Shown here: positions 1 to 8,425 of the stretch, piece after piece
Layout of the letters: every line of letters starts with the position of its first letter
Numbering within the stretch: the stretch's first letter is position 1
Source of the DNA: CAWDLX01 sp046728155
Lineage (GTDB): Bacteria > Actinomycetota > Actinomycetes > Mycobacteriales > Micromonosporaceae
Assembly (NCBI GenBank): GCA_046728155.1
Contig: JBKPDY010000014.1
Coordinates: 1-64,000, forward strand
Direction: 5' to 3'
DNA: 64,000 nucleotides
Notes under the pieces: model-generated
Seen by the model: only the letters and a program-made list of their open reading frames with translations
Told to the model about the DNA's origin: nothing
Databases searched by the model: none
Translations under genes and position numbers: made by a program

Positions 1-2
1 AC

Positions 3-194
3 GGGATCCAAGCCACCCTGGTCGCGCAGCAGATGGCGGCCCGGATGCAGCTGGAGCAGATGCGCACCGGCCGGCCGGCGCTCCCGGTGGGGCCGTCCGG
101 AATACCCGGCATCCCCGGTATCCCGACCGCACCCTCGCGGACACCCGGCGGCGACGATCACGGTGAGACCGGCCGGACGGGCCAGTACCTCTGA
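3..194 (+). CDS. C-terminal end of an unidentified protein (5' end outside window)
   Basis: An open frame enters from the left edge and stops with TGA at 192-194, giving 63 residues. The visible part has a short Met/Gln-rich helix-like stretch (LVAQQMAARMQLEQMR) followed by a Pro/Gly/Ile tail with repeated GIPGIP units and a polar end (GDDHGETGRTGQYL). Such a low-complexity tail looks like a disordered C-terminus, and I recognise no domain. It converges on the HAD phosphatase gene with 78 bp between the stops. The codon use fits a real gene, but the function cannot be told from this fragment. Confidence 0.5.
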   Translation, partial: GIQATLVAQQMAARMQLEQMRTGRPALPVGPSGIPGIPGIPTAPSRTPGGDDHGETGRTGQYL

Positions 195-272
195 AGCGCC
201 GACCGAGTGTGGGCCCGCACTGTACATCGCCGGACGGGACCGCGATGATCGCTGTTTCCCATCAGACACGAC

Positions 273-1085
273 TCAGCTGGAGAGCATCCGCTCCAGCCAC
301 ACGGCCACGCCGTCGTCGTCATTGCTCGCCGTGACCTCGTCGGCGAGGGCGAGTACCTCCGGGTGGGCGTTGGCCATCGCGACCCGCCGCCAGCCGGCCC
401 AACGGAACATCGAAACGTCGTTGGGCATGTCTCCGAAGACCAGCACATCGGCTGGATCGATCCCCAGCTCGGAGGTCACCACGGCCAGACCACTCGCCTT
501 GTCCACCCCCGGTGCGGTCAGCTCGATATACCCGAGTCCGGCCTGAGTCAACGTAGCCAGGTCCGCCGGTACCAGTTCCCGGCCGATCGCCAGCAGCTCG
601 TCGGCGGTAAGGTGCTCGGCCCGGGCGAAGGCCTTGTACGCCGGTCCGGCGAGGGCGAGGGCGCGCTGGTACGGAATCCACTCCGCGTACGGCCAGACGA
701 CGTCGTGGTCGCCCCAGAGCGGGGTCCGGGGTTCCTCGCCGGCTTCGACCAGAACCGAGAGCTGGCCGACCTCGGCCTCCATAATGCGAAGCGCCTCGGC
801 GATGTCCTCACCGGCGATGCGAGCGCGGCGCAGGACGCGCGGCGCATCCGGCTGGCGTTGATCCACCACGTAGGCGCCCTGAGCAAGCACGAAGAAGTCC
901 GCGTCGGGCATGTCCCGTCGGCACAGGTCGATCAGGCGAGCCCCGCGACCGGTGACTCCCACGACGGTGATCCCGGCCTCGCGAACCTTGCGCAGAATGG
1001 CGATCGAATAATCGGAGACCGTCTCGTCACCACGGACGAGCGTGCCGTCCAGATCGGTGGCGACGAGTCGCGGAAGTTCGGGCAC
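273..1085 (-). CDS. Cof-type HAD-superfamily phosphatase
   Basis: 270-residue haloacid-dehalogenase family hydrolase of the Cof/HAD-IIB type, probably acting on small phosphorylated metabolites in the cytoplasm. Motif I is DLDGTL near residue 11 (nucleophile Asp and acid/base Asp). Motif II is VTGRG near residue 43, motif III lysine is in VDKASG, and motif IV is GDMPNDVSMF (Mg2+ Asp residues) near residue 219. The cap domain lies between motifs II and III, as expected for HAD-IIB. Start is GTG at 1085. The gene follows serS on the same strand after about 160 bp and is probably co-transcribed with it. The substrate is unknown. Confidence 0.88.
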   Translation of the reverse strand: MPELPRLVATDLDGTLVRGDETVSDYSIAILRKVREAGITVVGVTGRGARLIDLCRRDMPDADFFVLAQGAYVVDQRQPDAPRVLRRARIAGEDIAEALRIMEAEVGQLSVLVEAGEEPRTPLWGDHDVVWPYAEWIPYQRALALAGPAYKAFARAEHLTADELLAIGRELVPADLATLTQAGLGYIELTAPGVDKASGLAVVTSELGIDPADVLVFGDMPNDVSMFRWAGWRRVAMANAHPEVLALADEVTASNDDDGVAVWLERMLSS

Positions 1086-1221
1086 TGCGCCCTCCTGTTA
1101 CCGTGCAGCCCCGCGGGTGACGGGTCAGCAACGATACGCCGCGCGCGCCAACGCGACCACGACCTCAGGTGAACCCGGGCCGAACCTGCCAAGTACCGTT
1201 CGCAAGCTGCGGTGGTTCGCT

Positions 1222-1250
1222 GACGCTCACCTCCTCGCGCTCACGTCATA
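1222..1250 (-). repeat. Short repeated coupling motif downstream of serS (family 2)
   Basis: The last bases of serS run into a chain of overlapping stops and starts on the minus strand: the serS TGA overlaps ATG (ATG ACG TGA), then GTG AGC GCG AGG AGG TGA, then another GTG frame. The core GAGCGCGAGGAGGTGAGCG recurs at 48286-48312 with one mismatch over 27 bp. It carries an AGGAGGTGA ribosome-binding-site-like core. It differs in sequence from the MTEPTASEHR elements but has the same stop/start layout. Function inferred only. Confidence 0.45.
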
Positions 1251-2511
1251 AGCGGGGTTCGAGCACGTCGCGTCCGCCGACGAAGGGCTGCAACGCCTTC
1301 GGCACCGCGACCGAGCCGTCGGGCTGCTGATGGTTCTCCAGGATCGCGACCAGCCATCGGGTGGTGGCTAGCGTCCCGTTGAGGGTAGCCGCGATCTGCG
1401 GCCGGCCGTCATCGTCGCGGTAGCGCACTCCTAATCGTCGGGCCTGGAACGTCGTGCAGTTCGACGTGGAGGTCACTTCGCGGTAGCGACCCTGTGACGG
1501 CAGCCACGCTTCGCAGTCGTACTTACGAGCAGCCGACGTGCCCAGATCGCCGGTGGCGACGTCGATCACGCGATACGGAACCTCCACCTTGGCCAGCATC
1601 TCCTCTTCCCAGGCCAGCAGGCGCAGATGCTCCTCGTGAGCCTCGTCCGGCCGGCAGAACGAGAACATCTCGACCTTGTCGAACTGGTGCACCCGGATGA
1701 TGCCGCGCACGTCGCGGCCATGCGAGCCAGCCTCGCGCCGGAAGCACGACGACCAGCCGGCGTAGCGGCGAGGCTGGCCGGTGGGGAGGTCGATGATCTC
1801 GTTGGCGTGGAATGCCGCGAGCGGAACCTCCGAGGTGCCGACGAGGTACAGGTCATCGGCCTCCAGCCGGTACACCTCGCCGGCGTGCTCGCCGAGATAT
1901 CCGGTCCCCTCCATCGATTCCGGCTTCACCAGTACCGGCGTGATCACGGGCGTGAAGCCGTTCTCCACCGCTTGCTGCATGGCGAGCTGGAGCATGCCGA
2001 GCTGGAGCAGCGCCCCCACACCGGTGAGGAAGTAGAAGCGGCTGCCTGACACCTTCGCGCCGCGTTCGGTGTCGATCGCGCCCAGCAGCTCGCCCAGCTC
2101 GACATGATCGCGCGGCTGGTCGAGATCGGGCTTGGAGCCCACCTCGCGAAGGACGACATAGTCAGCCTCCCCGCCGATCGGCGCGCCCGGCTCCACCAGG
2201 TTCGACACGGCGAGTTGCGCTCGCCTCAAAGCCGCCTCGGCGTCGTTGACGGCGGCCTCGGCGGACTTCACGCGAGCGGCGAGTTCCTTCGTACGCGCGA
2301 GAAGGGCTTCCCGGTCGGCACCCTTGGCCGACCGGACCCGACCGGAGAGCTGCTTCTGCTCGGAGCGCAGCAACTCGAACGTCTGCAGAGCCGACCGGCG
2401 CTCCCCGTCAGCCCGGAGGAGGTCGTCGACGACGGCCTCCGACTCGCCCCGGGCGCGCTGGCTGGCCCGGAGGATGTCCGGGTCGTCGCGCAGCACTCGC
2501 AGATCGATCAT
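1246..2511 (-). CDS. serS: Seryl-tRNA synthetase
   Basis: Class II aminoacyl-tRNA synthetase charging tRNA-Ser (and tRNA-Sec where present) in the cytoplasm. Its 421 residues match the family. It begins MIDLRVLRDDPDILRAS, followed by the two-helix coiled-coil arm (about residues 30-105) that contacts the long variable arm of tRNA-Ser. Motif 2 (FRREAGSHGRDVRG, about residues 258-271) and motif 3 (LNGTLATTRW, about residues 378-387) are intact. ATG at 2511 is chosen by homology and because the preceding 26-residue micro-ORF ends in TGA overlapping it (ATGA), with GGAGA 9 nt upstream. Translation is therefore likely coupled to that repeat element, which is odd for an essential enzyme. Confidence 0.98.
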   Translation of the reverse strand: MIDLRVLRDDPDILRASQRARGESEAVVDDLLRADGERRSALQTFELLRSEQKQLSGRVRSAKGADREALLARTKELAARVKSAEAAVNDAEAALRRAQLAVSNLVEPGAPIGGEADYVVLREVGSKPDLDQPRDHVELGELLGAIDTERGAKVSGSRFYFLTGVGALLQLGMLQLAMQQAVENGFTPVITPVLVKPESMEGTGYLGEHAGEVYRLEADDLYLVGTSEVPLAAFHANEIIDLPTGQPRRYAGWSSCFRREAGSHGRDVRGIIRVHQFDKVEMFSFCRPDEAHEEHLRLLAWEEEMLAKVEVPYRVIDVATGDLGTSAARKYDCEAWLPSQGRYREVTSTSNCTTFQARRLGVRYRDDDGRPQIAATLNGTLATTRWLVAILENHQQPDGSVAVPKALQPFVGGRDVLEPRL

Positions 2512-2588
2512 GCTTGCTCGTCTCCGCGCTCGCTCCGCTCCTGCGGCCTAGCGGCCCTGCGATGCTCACTCGCTGTCGGCTCGGTCAC
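2508..2588 (-). repeat. MIRU-like leader element, copy A (in front of serS)
   Basis: An 81-nt copy of the repeat family. It reads as a micro-ORF from GTG at 2588: VTEPTASEHR, then RAARPQERSERGDEQA and TGA. That TGA overlaps the serS ATG (ATGA at 2511-2508). The GGAGA ribosome-binding-like site lies 9 nt from the serS start. There is a 51-bp gap to the stop of the upstream same-strand gene, so only the downstream end is coupled here. Confidence 0.8.
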
Positions 2589-2639
2589 AGGGCCCGAGCC
2601 TACCGGTTGGGCACCTGGCGGCTCATCCGGATATGCGCG

Positions 2640-3458
2640 TCACCGGGGCCAGGAGTCGCCCGGGTGAACGGTGGTGTCGATCGGCTCGGCCGCGGAAACG
2701 GTCAGCCCGTTGACCGTCCCCTGCTCGTACCTGACGGCGTCCACCCGAGTGTCCTGAATGGATTGTGCCGGGACACTCGGCTGCCCCGGAGGCGCCAACG
2801 ACGAGGGTCCAACCTGGACGGTCACCGCGCCGCCGGATGCGGTCGATGTCGCGGCCGGAGGGGCGTCAGCGCGGCGTACCGGCGGACCGGCCAGCCAGAT
2901 CGCTGCGAGCGTCAGGAGGACCGCGAGGAAGCCAAAGTACAGCCCAGCCTTGTGCGAGGAATCGAGCCGGTCGAAGTACTCGGACGGGACCGAGGTCACC
3001 CCCTGCGCAGCGGCGAACGCAGTCGGCAGCCGGATGGTCAATGCGATCAGTACGCCGATCACGCCGACGGCCACGCCGGTCGACAGTACCCGCAAGCTCT
3101 GTGCCAGGTGCCGCCAGCTGATCGCGACCCCGACCGTCGCCAGCAAGGCGATCATGGCGACCACATAGATCGTTCCCAGCCCGTCCACGGAGGACGGTGC
3201 CAGATGGAATGTGTAGACCTGCGTGCTCGCGGTGTCGCTACCGCTGACCTGCGGCGAAAGGTCGAGGGTCGCCACCTGCCAGTCGTAGGCCATCGACGCG
3301 ACGAACGCGGCCGCGCCCAGGGCGCCGAGCAGGACCGCCGCCGACAAGGACCCGCCGCCGTCGGCCACGCCCAGCAGACGCTCCATCCAGCCGCGCCGTA
3401 CCGACTCGGCGGCCATCTCGTCCGGTCGGGCGCGCCAGGTCAGGTCCTGCTCTGTCAT
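2640..3458 (-). CDS. Four-TM membrane protein with proline/alanine-rich tail
   Basis: 272-residue protein from ATG at 3458, which overlaps the TGA of the preceding repeat micro-ORF (ATGA) with GGAGG 9 nt before it. After a short charged cytosolic N-terminus (MTEQDLTWRARPDEM) there are four hydrophobic segments: about residues 40-60, 95-120, 125-150 and 180-200. The loop between TM1 and TM2 is polar and probably extracytoplasmic. The C-terminus is Ala/Pro/Thr/Val-rich and probably disordered. I recognise no enzymatic motif; it resembles unassigned actinobacterial membrane proteins. The first four codons mimic the repeat peptide (MTE), so the repeat boundary sits exactly at the start codon. Confidence 0.7.
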   Translation of the reverse strand: MTEQDLTWRARPDEMAAESVRRGWMERLLGVADGGGSLSAAVLLGALGAAAFVASMAYDWQVATLDLSPQVSGSDTASTQVYTFHLAPSSVDGLGTIYVVAMIALLATVGVAISWRHLAQSLRVLSTGVAVGVIGVLIALTIRLPTAFAAAQGVTSVPSEYFDRLDSSHKAGLYFGFLAVLLTLAAIWLAGPPVRRADAPPAATSTASGGAVTVQVGPSSLAPPGQPSVPAQSIQDTRVDAVRYEQGTVNGLTVSAAEPIDTTVHPGDSWPR

Positions 3459-3589
3459 TCCGGCTCGCCTCCGCGCTCGCTCCGCTGCTGCCACCCCACG
3501 AAGACGCTCCGCTGCGCTCCACGTCTCCGCGGGGACCCCGGCACGGGCCAAGCGGCCCCACGATGCTCACTCGCTGTCGGCTCGGTCAT
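3455..3589 (-). repeat. MIRU-like leader element, copy B (long, 135 nt)
   Basis: Micro-ORF of 44 residues from ATG 3589: MTEPTASEHR start, an inserted middle (VPGSPRRRGAQRSVFVGWQQ), then RSERGGEPE and TGA overlapping the ATG of the four-TM gene. The inserted middle is absent from the 81-nt copies, yet the frame is kept. The upstream end overlaps the next copy (ATGA at 3589-3586), so two elements stand in tandem. Confidence 0.75.
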
Positions 3590-3736
3590 TCCGGCTCGCC
3601 TCCGCGCTCGCTCCGCTGCTGCCACCCCACGAAGACGCTCCACGTCTCCGCGGGGACCCCGGCACGGGCCAAGCGGCCCCACGATGCTCACTCGCTGTCG
3701 ACTCGGTCATTCCGGCTCGCCTCCGTGCTCGGCCAT
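3586..3736 (-). repeat. MIRU-like leader element, copy B' (tandem, frame broken) plus tail fragment
   Basis: A second copy lies directly upstream of copy B. It starts at ATG 3710 (MTESTASEHR) but lacks 10 bases found in copy B, so its length is 125 nt and its frame does not end at the junction. Upstream again is a 30-nt fragment from ATG 3736 (MAEHGGEPE, stop overlapping the next ATG). This is the only copy not divisible by three, and it is also the only one separated from a gene by another intact copy. Confidence 0.65.
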
Positions 3737-3794
3737 GACACGGCCACCCTTTCCGCCGACCATGGTGCCAGAACAGCCTGGCACCGGCCGCCCG

Positions 3795-5435
3795 TCAATG
3801 CCCCCGAACAAGCCTCGACGGGCGCAGGCGGCTCATCCGCTGGTCATGAAGAACCTGCCGGACGACGTTACGGCCGGGAATGCCGGTCACTCCACCGCCA
3901 CCGTGGGTGGCGCTACCCGCCTGGTACAGGCCATGGATGGGGGTTCGCAGATCGGCGTAGCCGGCGGCGGGACGGCAGTGGAACATCTGCCCGACGGTCA
4001 GCTCACCGTGGAAAATGTTGCCGCCGACCAGTCCGTACTCGGACTGCATGGTGTCGGGGCCGATGACCTGGCGCCCGACGATGGACGCGGTGAAACCGGG
4101 CGCGACCGCCTCCAGCCGATCCGTGAGCCGGTCCGCGTAGGACGCCAGCTCGTCCGGATGGGGATCGTCGGCCCAGCCGTGTGGCACCCATTGGGTGAAC
4201 GCGCTCACCACGTGCCGGCTGGCTGGTGCCAGGGTCGGGTCGAGCACGCTGGGAATGCAGATGTCGGCGAAGGGAGCCGCGGCGGCGCGGCCGGCGGCCG
4301 CCTCCTGGAAGGCGGTCTCGAGGTCGTCCACCGACTCGGCGAGCACGATCGTCCCGCCGTAAACCGCCGGGTCGGGCTCGGGATGCGCCGTAAAAGTGGG
4401 CAACCGGTCGACCGCGTAGTTCACCTTCACCGTCCCGGAACGGCTGCGCCACGCCTCGATATCGGCGATGAAATCAGGCGGGAGGACGGTACGGTCGACC
4501 AGGTCGAGGAAGGAGATCCGCGGGTGGGCCGTCGTGATCACTACATCGGCCCGGACGCGAGTCCCGTCGACCAGGGTCACCCCCCGCGCGCGCCCGTCGT
4601 GCACATCGATGCCGGCTACCGTTGCCGCGGTACGGATATCGGCTCCGAAGCGGCGAGCGGCGGCCGCCATCGCCGTGGTGACGCCGCCCATCCCGCCACG
4701 GGGGAACCCCCACCGGGTCTCGCCGATGTGGTGATGAAGGGCAACGTACGCGGTGCCGGGAGCTCGGGGGCCGGCCCATGTGCCGATGATTCCCGAGACG
4801 CTGAGCACGCCGCGCATCGCGTCCGAGGTGAACCGTTCTTCGACCAGGTCGGCGACGCTGCCCGTGAAGAGCTTGGTCAGGTCGTACGCCGCCCGTACGT
4901 CTATCTTTCGCCCGGTACGCAGCAGGGCGGCCTGCCCGAGCAGGTCGGCCGGGCGGTGCGAGCCCACGCGCGGCGGAATCGTGGCGAGCAACGGGCCGAC
5001 CAGTCGACCGAGGCCGGCCAACCATTGCGTCCATTGCTCGTACGCGTCCACGTCCTTCGTCCCGAACGCGGCGATCTGCTCGCGGCGCCGGGCCGGGTCG
5101 TCGGAGAGATGCAACGCTCGACCGTCGCTGCGGGGCGCGAAGTACGGCCCCTGCGGGTACACGTGATAACCGAAGTGGGCCAATCCCAGGTCTCGAACCA
5201 TATCGGCCGGCAGGAGACTGACCACATAGGACAGTGAAGTGACCGTGTATTCCGGCCCGAACGGATGCTCCGAGACCGCGGCCCCACCGACCACCTCGCG
5301 GCGCTCGAGCACGAGCACCCGCCGACCGGCGCGCGCCAGGTAGGCGGCGGCTACCAGTCCATTGTGGCCACCGCCGACGACGACAACGTCGTATGTGGAC
5401 GGTGTCTGCGCCCGCGTCGCTCCCCCGATGCTCAT
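3795..5435 (-). CDS. FAD-dependent phytoene dehydrogenase-like oxidoreductase
   Basis: 546-residue flavoprotein of the CrtI/PYROXD2-like group. The N-terminal Rossmann dinucleotide motif is VVVVGGGHNGLVAAAYLARAG (in two overlapping parts), followed by VLVLERREVVGGAA, which binds FAD. Near the C-terminus GLYQAGSATHGGGGVTGIPG fits the second FAD-binding signature of the family. There are no membrane segments. Substrate is unknown; family members act on carotenoids or related polyenes, but no carotenoid genes are nearby, so a biosynthetic role is not supported. It is divergent from the OsmC gene with about 145 bp between the starts. Confidence 0.85.
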   Translation of the reverse strand: MSIGGATRAQTPSTYDVVVVGGGHNGLVAAAYLARAGRRVLVLERREVVGGAAVSEHPFGPEYTVTSLSYVVSLLPADMVRDLGLAHFGYHVYPQGPYFAPRSDGRALHLSDDPARRREQIAAFGTKDVDAYEQWTQWLAGLGRLVGPLLATIPPRVGSHRPADLLGQAALLRTGRKIDVRAAYDLTKLFTGSVADLVEERFTSDAMRGVLSVSGIIGTWAGPRAPGTAYVALHHHIGETRWGFPRGGMGGVTTAMAAAARRFGADIRTAATVAGIDVHDGRARGVTLVDGTRVRADVVITTAHPRISFLDLVDRTVLPPDFIADIEAWRSRSGTVKVNYAVDRLPTFTAHPEPDPAVYGGTIVLAESVDDLETAFQEAAAGRAAAAPFADICIPSVLDPTLAPASRHVVSAFTQWVPHGWADDPHPDELASYADRLTDRLEAVAPGFTASIVGRQVIGPDTMQSEYGLVGGNIFHGELTVGQMFHCRPAAGYADLRTPIHGLYQAGSATHGGGGVTGIPGRNVVRQVLHDQRMSRLRPSRLVRGH

Positions 5436-5579
5436 GGCCTCAGTGTGTCAGGATCCGATCGGTGAGCGGCGACGAGGCAAGCGTTGATGAGATCGTCGGC
5501 TGGCGAACGGCGCTTAGCGGATCGCCCGGACGGGGACGACTCGTCGCACCGGCACCGGACTTCGACTAGCGTCATAACC

Positions 5580-6008
5580 ATGGCTATCCGCACAGCATCG
5601 GCACGGTGGGACGGAACGCTCACCGAAGGCACCGGCACCATGCGTACGGGAAAGGGCGGGCTGACCGCGCCCTTCTCGTTCAAGTCCCGGTTCGAGGAGG
5701 GGGAAGGCTCCAACCCCGAGGAGCTCATCGGGGCGGCCCATGCCGGCTGCTTCTCGATGGCGCTGTCCAAGGGCCTCCAGGATGCGGGGTTCGTGCCAGG
5801 CTCGGTGGAGACGACCGCCAGCGTCCACTTCGACCGGGTCGACGGCAAGCCGACCGTGACCACCATCGACCTCGACACCAGGGTCTCCGCGCCCGGCCTC
5901 GACGAGGCGACGCTCGCCAAGGTGGCCGAGGGGACGAAGGAGGACTGCCCGATCTCGCGTCTGCTCTCGCCCGGCGCGCAGATCAACCTCGCCGCCACGC
6001 TCATGTGA
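5580..6008 (+). CDS. OsmC/Ohr-family peroxiredoxin
   Basis: 142 residues from ATG 5580, the usual OsmC length; longer upstream readings have atypical composition. The family removes organic hydroperoxides with a pair of cysteines. Both are present: the peroxidatic Cys in AAHAGCFSM (about residue 58) and the resolving Cys in EDCPIS (about residue 123). The N-terminal pattern ASARWDGTLTEGTG and the SRFEEGEGSNPEELIGAAHA block are typical of OsmC rather than Ohr. Cytoplasmic enzyme. It stands alone, 73 bp before the metallopeptidase gene on the same strand. Confidence 0.92.
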   Translation: MAIRTASARWDGTLTEGTGTMRTGKGGLTAPFSFKSRFEEGEGSNPEELIGAAHAGCFSMALSKGLQDAGFVPGSVETTASVHFDRVDGKPTVTTIDLDTRVSAPGLDEATLAKVAEGTKEDCPISRLLSPGAQINLAATLM

Positions 6009-6081
6009 CCCTCTCCGACCCCGTGGCGAGGGGCGCCCTGCCGGCTCCTCGCCACGGCCGCGGAGAGACGACAATGAGACG

Positions 6082-6435
6082 ATGCCCGTCGAGATGAGTC
6101 ACGATCGCTTCTCCGAGCTCGTCGAAGACGCACTCGACGAGGTCCCCGAAGAGCTCTATCGCCTCATGGACAACGTCGTGATCCTGGTCGAGGACGAGCC
6201 GGAGGGCGACGATCCCGGGCTGCTCGGTCTGTACGAGGGGTACGCCCTGACCGATCGGGGCTGGGACTACGGGGGTGTGCTGCCCGATCGCATCACCATC
6301 TTCCGCAATCCGACCCTGCGGGTCTGTGAGACCGAGGCGGAGGTCATCAACGAGGTCGCAACGACGGTCGTACACGAGATCGCCCACCATTTCGGGATCG
6401 ACGACTCGCGCCTGCACGAACTCGGCTGGGACTGA
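6082..6435 (+). CDS. Small zincin-like metallopeptidase family protein
   Basis: 117-residue protein with a C-terminal HEIAHHFGIDD motif (HExxH plus a downstream Asp), which is the zinc-binding site of the short minimal zincin family common in actinobacteria. The N-terminus (MSHDRFSELVEDALDEVPEEL) matches that family. The native substrate is not known. ATG 6082 gives MPVEMSHD; ATG 6094 is an alternative. The 3' end is 3 bp from the stop of convergent pheA, so the two transcripts must meet here. Confidence 0.85.
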   Translation: MPVEMSHDRFSELVEDALDEVPEELYRLMDNVVILVEDEPEGDDPGLLGLYEGYALTDRGWDYGGVLPDRITIFRNPTLRVCETEAEVINEVATTVVHEIAHHFGIDDSRLHELGWD

Positions 6436-6438
6436 CAG

Positions 6439-7371
6439 TCAGGCCGTGCTTGCCCCGCCGGCGCGGAGCCGGGCGAGCCACTCGGCCGAGCGCTCGAAAT
6501 CCCCGTCGGAGGTTCCCGGCGGTGCGCTCACCTGGGATCCGCCGGCAGTGGCCCGGGGGTAGGAGCCGAGGAAGCGCACATCGGCGCAGACCCGGCGCAG
6601 GCCCTGCAGAGCCTCGCCCATGCGCACCTGTGCGATGTGTCCCTCGCAGTCAAGGAAGAACGCGTAGCGTCCGAGTTTCTCGCCGGTAGGCCGGGACTCG
6701 ATCCGGGTCAGGTTCACCCCGCGGACGGCCAGCTCGGTGAGGACCGCCAGCAGGGCACCCACGCGGTCGTGTGCGATCGACACGACGAGGGACGTGATGT
6801 CGTCACCGGTTGGCGCGGGTAGGACACCGGGCCGGGAGATGACCACGAACCGCGTTACGGCGTCCGGGCGGTCGGCGATGTCCTTCGCGATGGTGACGAG
6901 TCCGTGCCGCTCGGCTCCGACCGGCGCACACACGGCGGCGTCGTAGTCGCCCGCTGCCACCCCGGCGGCGGCCGCACCGTTGGAGAGAGCGCCGATGATG
7001 GTCGCGTCGGGCACGTTCTTCCGCAGCCAGCCCCGGCACTGCATCGACGCCTGTGGGTGCGCCGCAATCGATCGGATCGACTCTTGGGCGGCTCCCGACC
7101 GGGCGGCCAGTACGAAGCTGACCGGTAGCACGATCTCACGCGTGATGACCAGCGGCGCACCGGTCGTCAGCTCATCGAGGGTCACGCCGACCTGTCCGCC
7201 GATCGAGTTCTCGAGGGGGACTACCGCTGAATCGGCTTCACCGGATCGAACGGCGTCGAGAGCCTCGGGCACGCTCGCCATCGGCGTCATGGTTGCCGCT
7301 TCGCGCAGTGTCCGCGCCGCCTGTTCGGCGAAGGTTCCCTCGGGGCCGAGGTAGACGAGCCGCGTCGACAT
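6439..7371 (-). CDS. pheA: Prephenate dehydratase
   Basis: 310-residue monofunctional prephenate dehydratase, converting prephenate to phenylpyruvate in phenylalanine synthesis. It begins RLVYLGPEGTFAEQAA, the family N-terminus. The catalytic TRF motif is in DAVTRFVVIS (about residue 178). A C-terminal ACT domain (about residues 197-275) contains the ESRP signature (LTRIESRPTGE) that binds phenylalanine for feedback inhibition. No chorismate mutase domain is fused. An ACT-domain gene lies just upstream on the same strand (about 55 bp). Confidence 0.96.
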   Translation of the reverse strand: MSTRLVYLGPEGTFAEQAARTLREAATMTPMASVPEALDAVRSGEADSAVVPLENSIGGQVGVTLDELTTGAPLVITREIVLPVSFVLAARSGAAQESIRSIAAHPQASMQCRGWLRKNVPDATIIGALSNGAAAAGVAAGDYDAAVCAPVGAERHGLVTIAKDIADRPDAVTRFVVISRPGVLPAPTGDDITSLVVSIAHDRVGALLAVLTELAVRGVNLTRIESRPTGEKLGRYAFFLDCEGHIAQVRMGEALQGLRRVCADVRFLGSYPRATAGGSQVSAPPGTSDGDFERSAEWLARLRAGGASTA

Positions 7372-7426
7372 GAGGCCAGGGTACGACGCGACCGGCGGAG
7401 GAGTCCCAGGTCCCTACGACCCGCCG

Positions 7427-7807
7427 TCAGATCACTCGGTGGCCGGCGGCGGTGAGCGCGGCGAGCGCTTCGCCCAGGCGTACGGACGGGACCAACACAT
7501 AGTCGGTGTCGTGGGTAGAGAAGGCGAAGATGTTGACCCGTGCGTCGGCGAGGGGGTTGACCAGCGAGGCGAGAACGCCGGTGACGGCGAGGTTGACCGG
7601 ACCGTTGACCCGCAGACAGCGCCACGGGGTGTTGACGACGCCGCGGTCGGTCGGGGCCTGCTCAGAAATGCAGATGATCGAGACCTCGGTCGGGGTCCAG
7701 GTCACCGACACGACTCCGGAGGTCTTGCCGAGGCCCGACGGCAGCTCGGCGTCGGGCTCCAGCCGACACACTGCGTAGTCATCAGGCAGCAGGACGAGGT
7801 CCAACAC
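7427..7807 (-). CDS. ACT domain-containing protein
   Basis: 126-residue protein with two ACT-like halves: LDLVLLPDDYAVCRLEPDAELP at the N-terminus and VLASLVNPLADARVNIFAFSTHDTDYVLVP (in part) at the C-terminus. It resembles stand-alone ACT proteins of the CASTOR-like type that sense amino acids. Position directly before pheA on the same strand suggests a regulatory link to aromatic amino acid synthesis, but this is inference. No catalytic residues are evident. Confidence 0.8.
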   Translation of the reverse strand: MLDLVLLPDDYAVCRLEPDAELPSGLGKTSGVVSVTWTPTEVSIICISEQAPTDRGVVNTPWRCLRVNGPVNLAVTGVLASLVNPLADARVNIFAFSTHDTDYVLVPSVRLGEALAALTAAGHRVI

Positions 7808-7879
7808 GACACGAGGCTAGGACACCGGCGGTCCAATCAGCACGTCAGCCCGGGGATTGAGACGCAAGAGCGACACACA

Positions 7880-8317
7880 TCACCGGTTGACCGGGGCGAA
7901 GAACGTGATGGAACCGACGACTGCGGCCCCGTCGCGTAGCGGCGCCGAGAGGGCGTCGACCGTGCGGGCCGCGCCCGCCTGGTCGGGGACGCGCAGCAGA
8001 CCGCGGGCGAGGCTCCCAGCGGCGATCGCCAGCAGCGGCGGGATCTTGTCTGCTTCCCACTCCGGCAGCTCGCCCGAGACCGCGTTGAAGTCGAGCAGAC
8101 GCAGAACGCCATCCACCACGAGCCGCTGACCCGGGGCGTGGGTCGGATCGATGCCGATCAGGCCACGGCAACCCGGCGAGGCGGCGATCACGACCCCGGC
8201 CGCATCGATCACCAGACATGGTTCCGTGGCGGAGGCGACGACGAACCCCCACCGCTCAAGCGAGCCCGCGAACGGACGCACTGCGATGTCGGAGAGCGAC
8301 AGCTCGACGTGGGGCAC
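7880..8317 (-). CDS. PAS-like sensory domain protein
   Basis: 145 residues from GTG 8317. This start is preferred over TTG 8341 because GGGAAGGAG lies 7-8 nt before it. The segment FVVASATEPCLVIDAAGVVIAASPGCRGLIG reads like the start of a PAS fold (sensor or partner-binding domain), and the C-terminal half (DALSAPLRDGAAVVGSITFFAPV) like its closing strands. No output domain is attached, so it may act by protein contact. I do not know a defined function. Confidence 0.6.
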   Translation of the reverse strand: MPHVELSLSDIAVRPFAGSLERWGFVVASATEPCLVIDAAGVVIAASPGCRGLIGIDPTHAPGQRLVVDGVLRLLDFNAVSGELPEWEADKIPPLLAIAAGSLARGLLRVPDQAGAARTVDALSAPLRDGAAVVGSITFFAPVNR

Positions 8318-8425
8318 GAACGCTCCTTCCCGCCGGGACAACGTTTTTCATCGCGATCAGGTGCTGAGTCGACGGTAACCGAGGTGCGCAAGGTTGTCAG
8401 CGCGAAGAAGCGCACCGTCGCCGCC

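Noticed and set aside
1086..1245. Possible tRNA or small RNA between HAD gene and serS
   Set aside because: No cloverleaf or signal-recognition-RNA-like motif was found; the stretch shows only overlapping stop/start codons.
2514..5237. Long plus-strand open frame of over 900 codons
   Set aside because: It runs antisense to the four-TM protein and the FAD oxidoreductase, which have clear family motifs; it is the high-GC shadow frame and has no recognisable domain.
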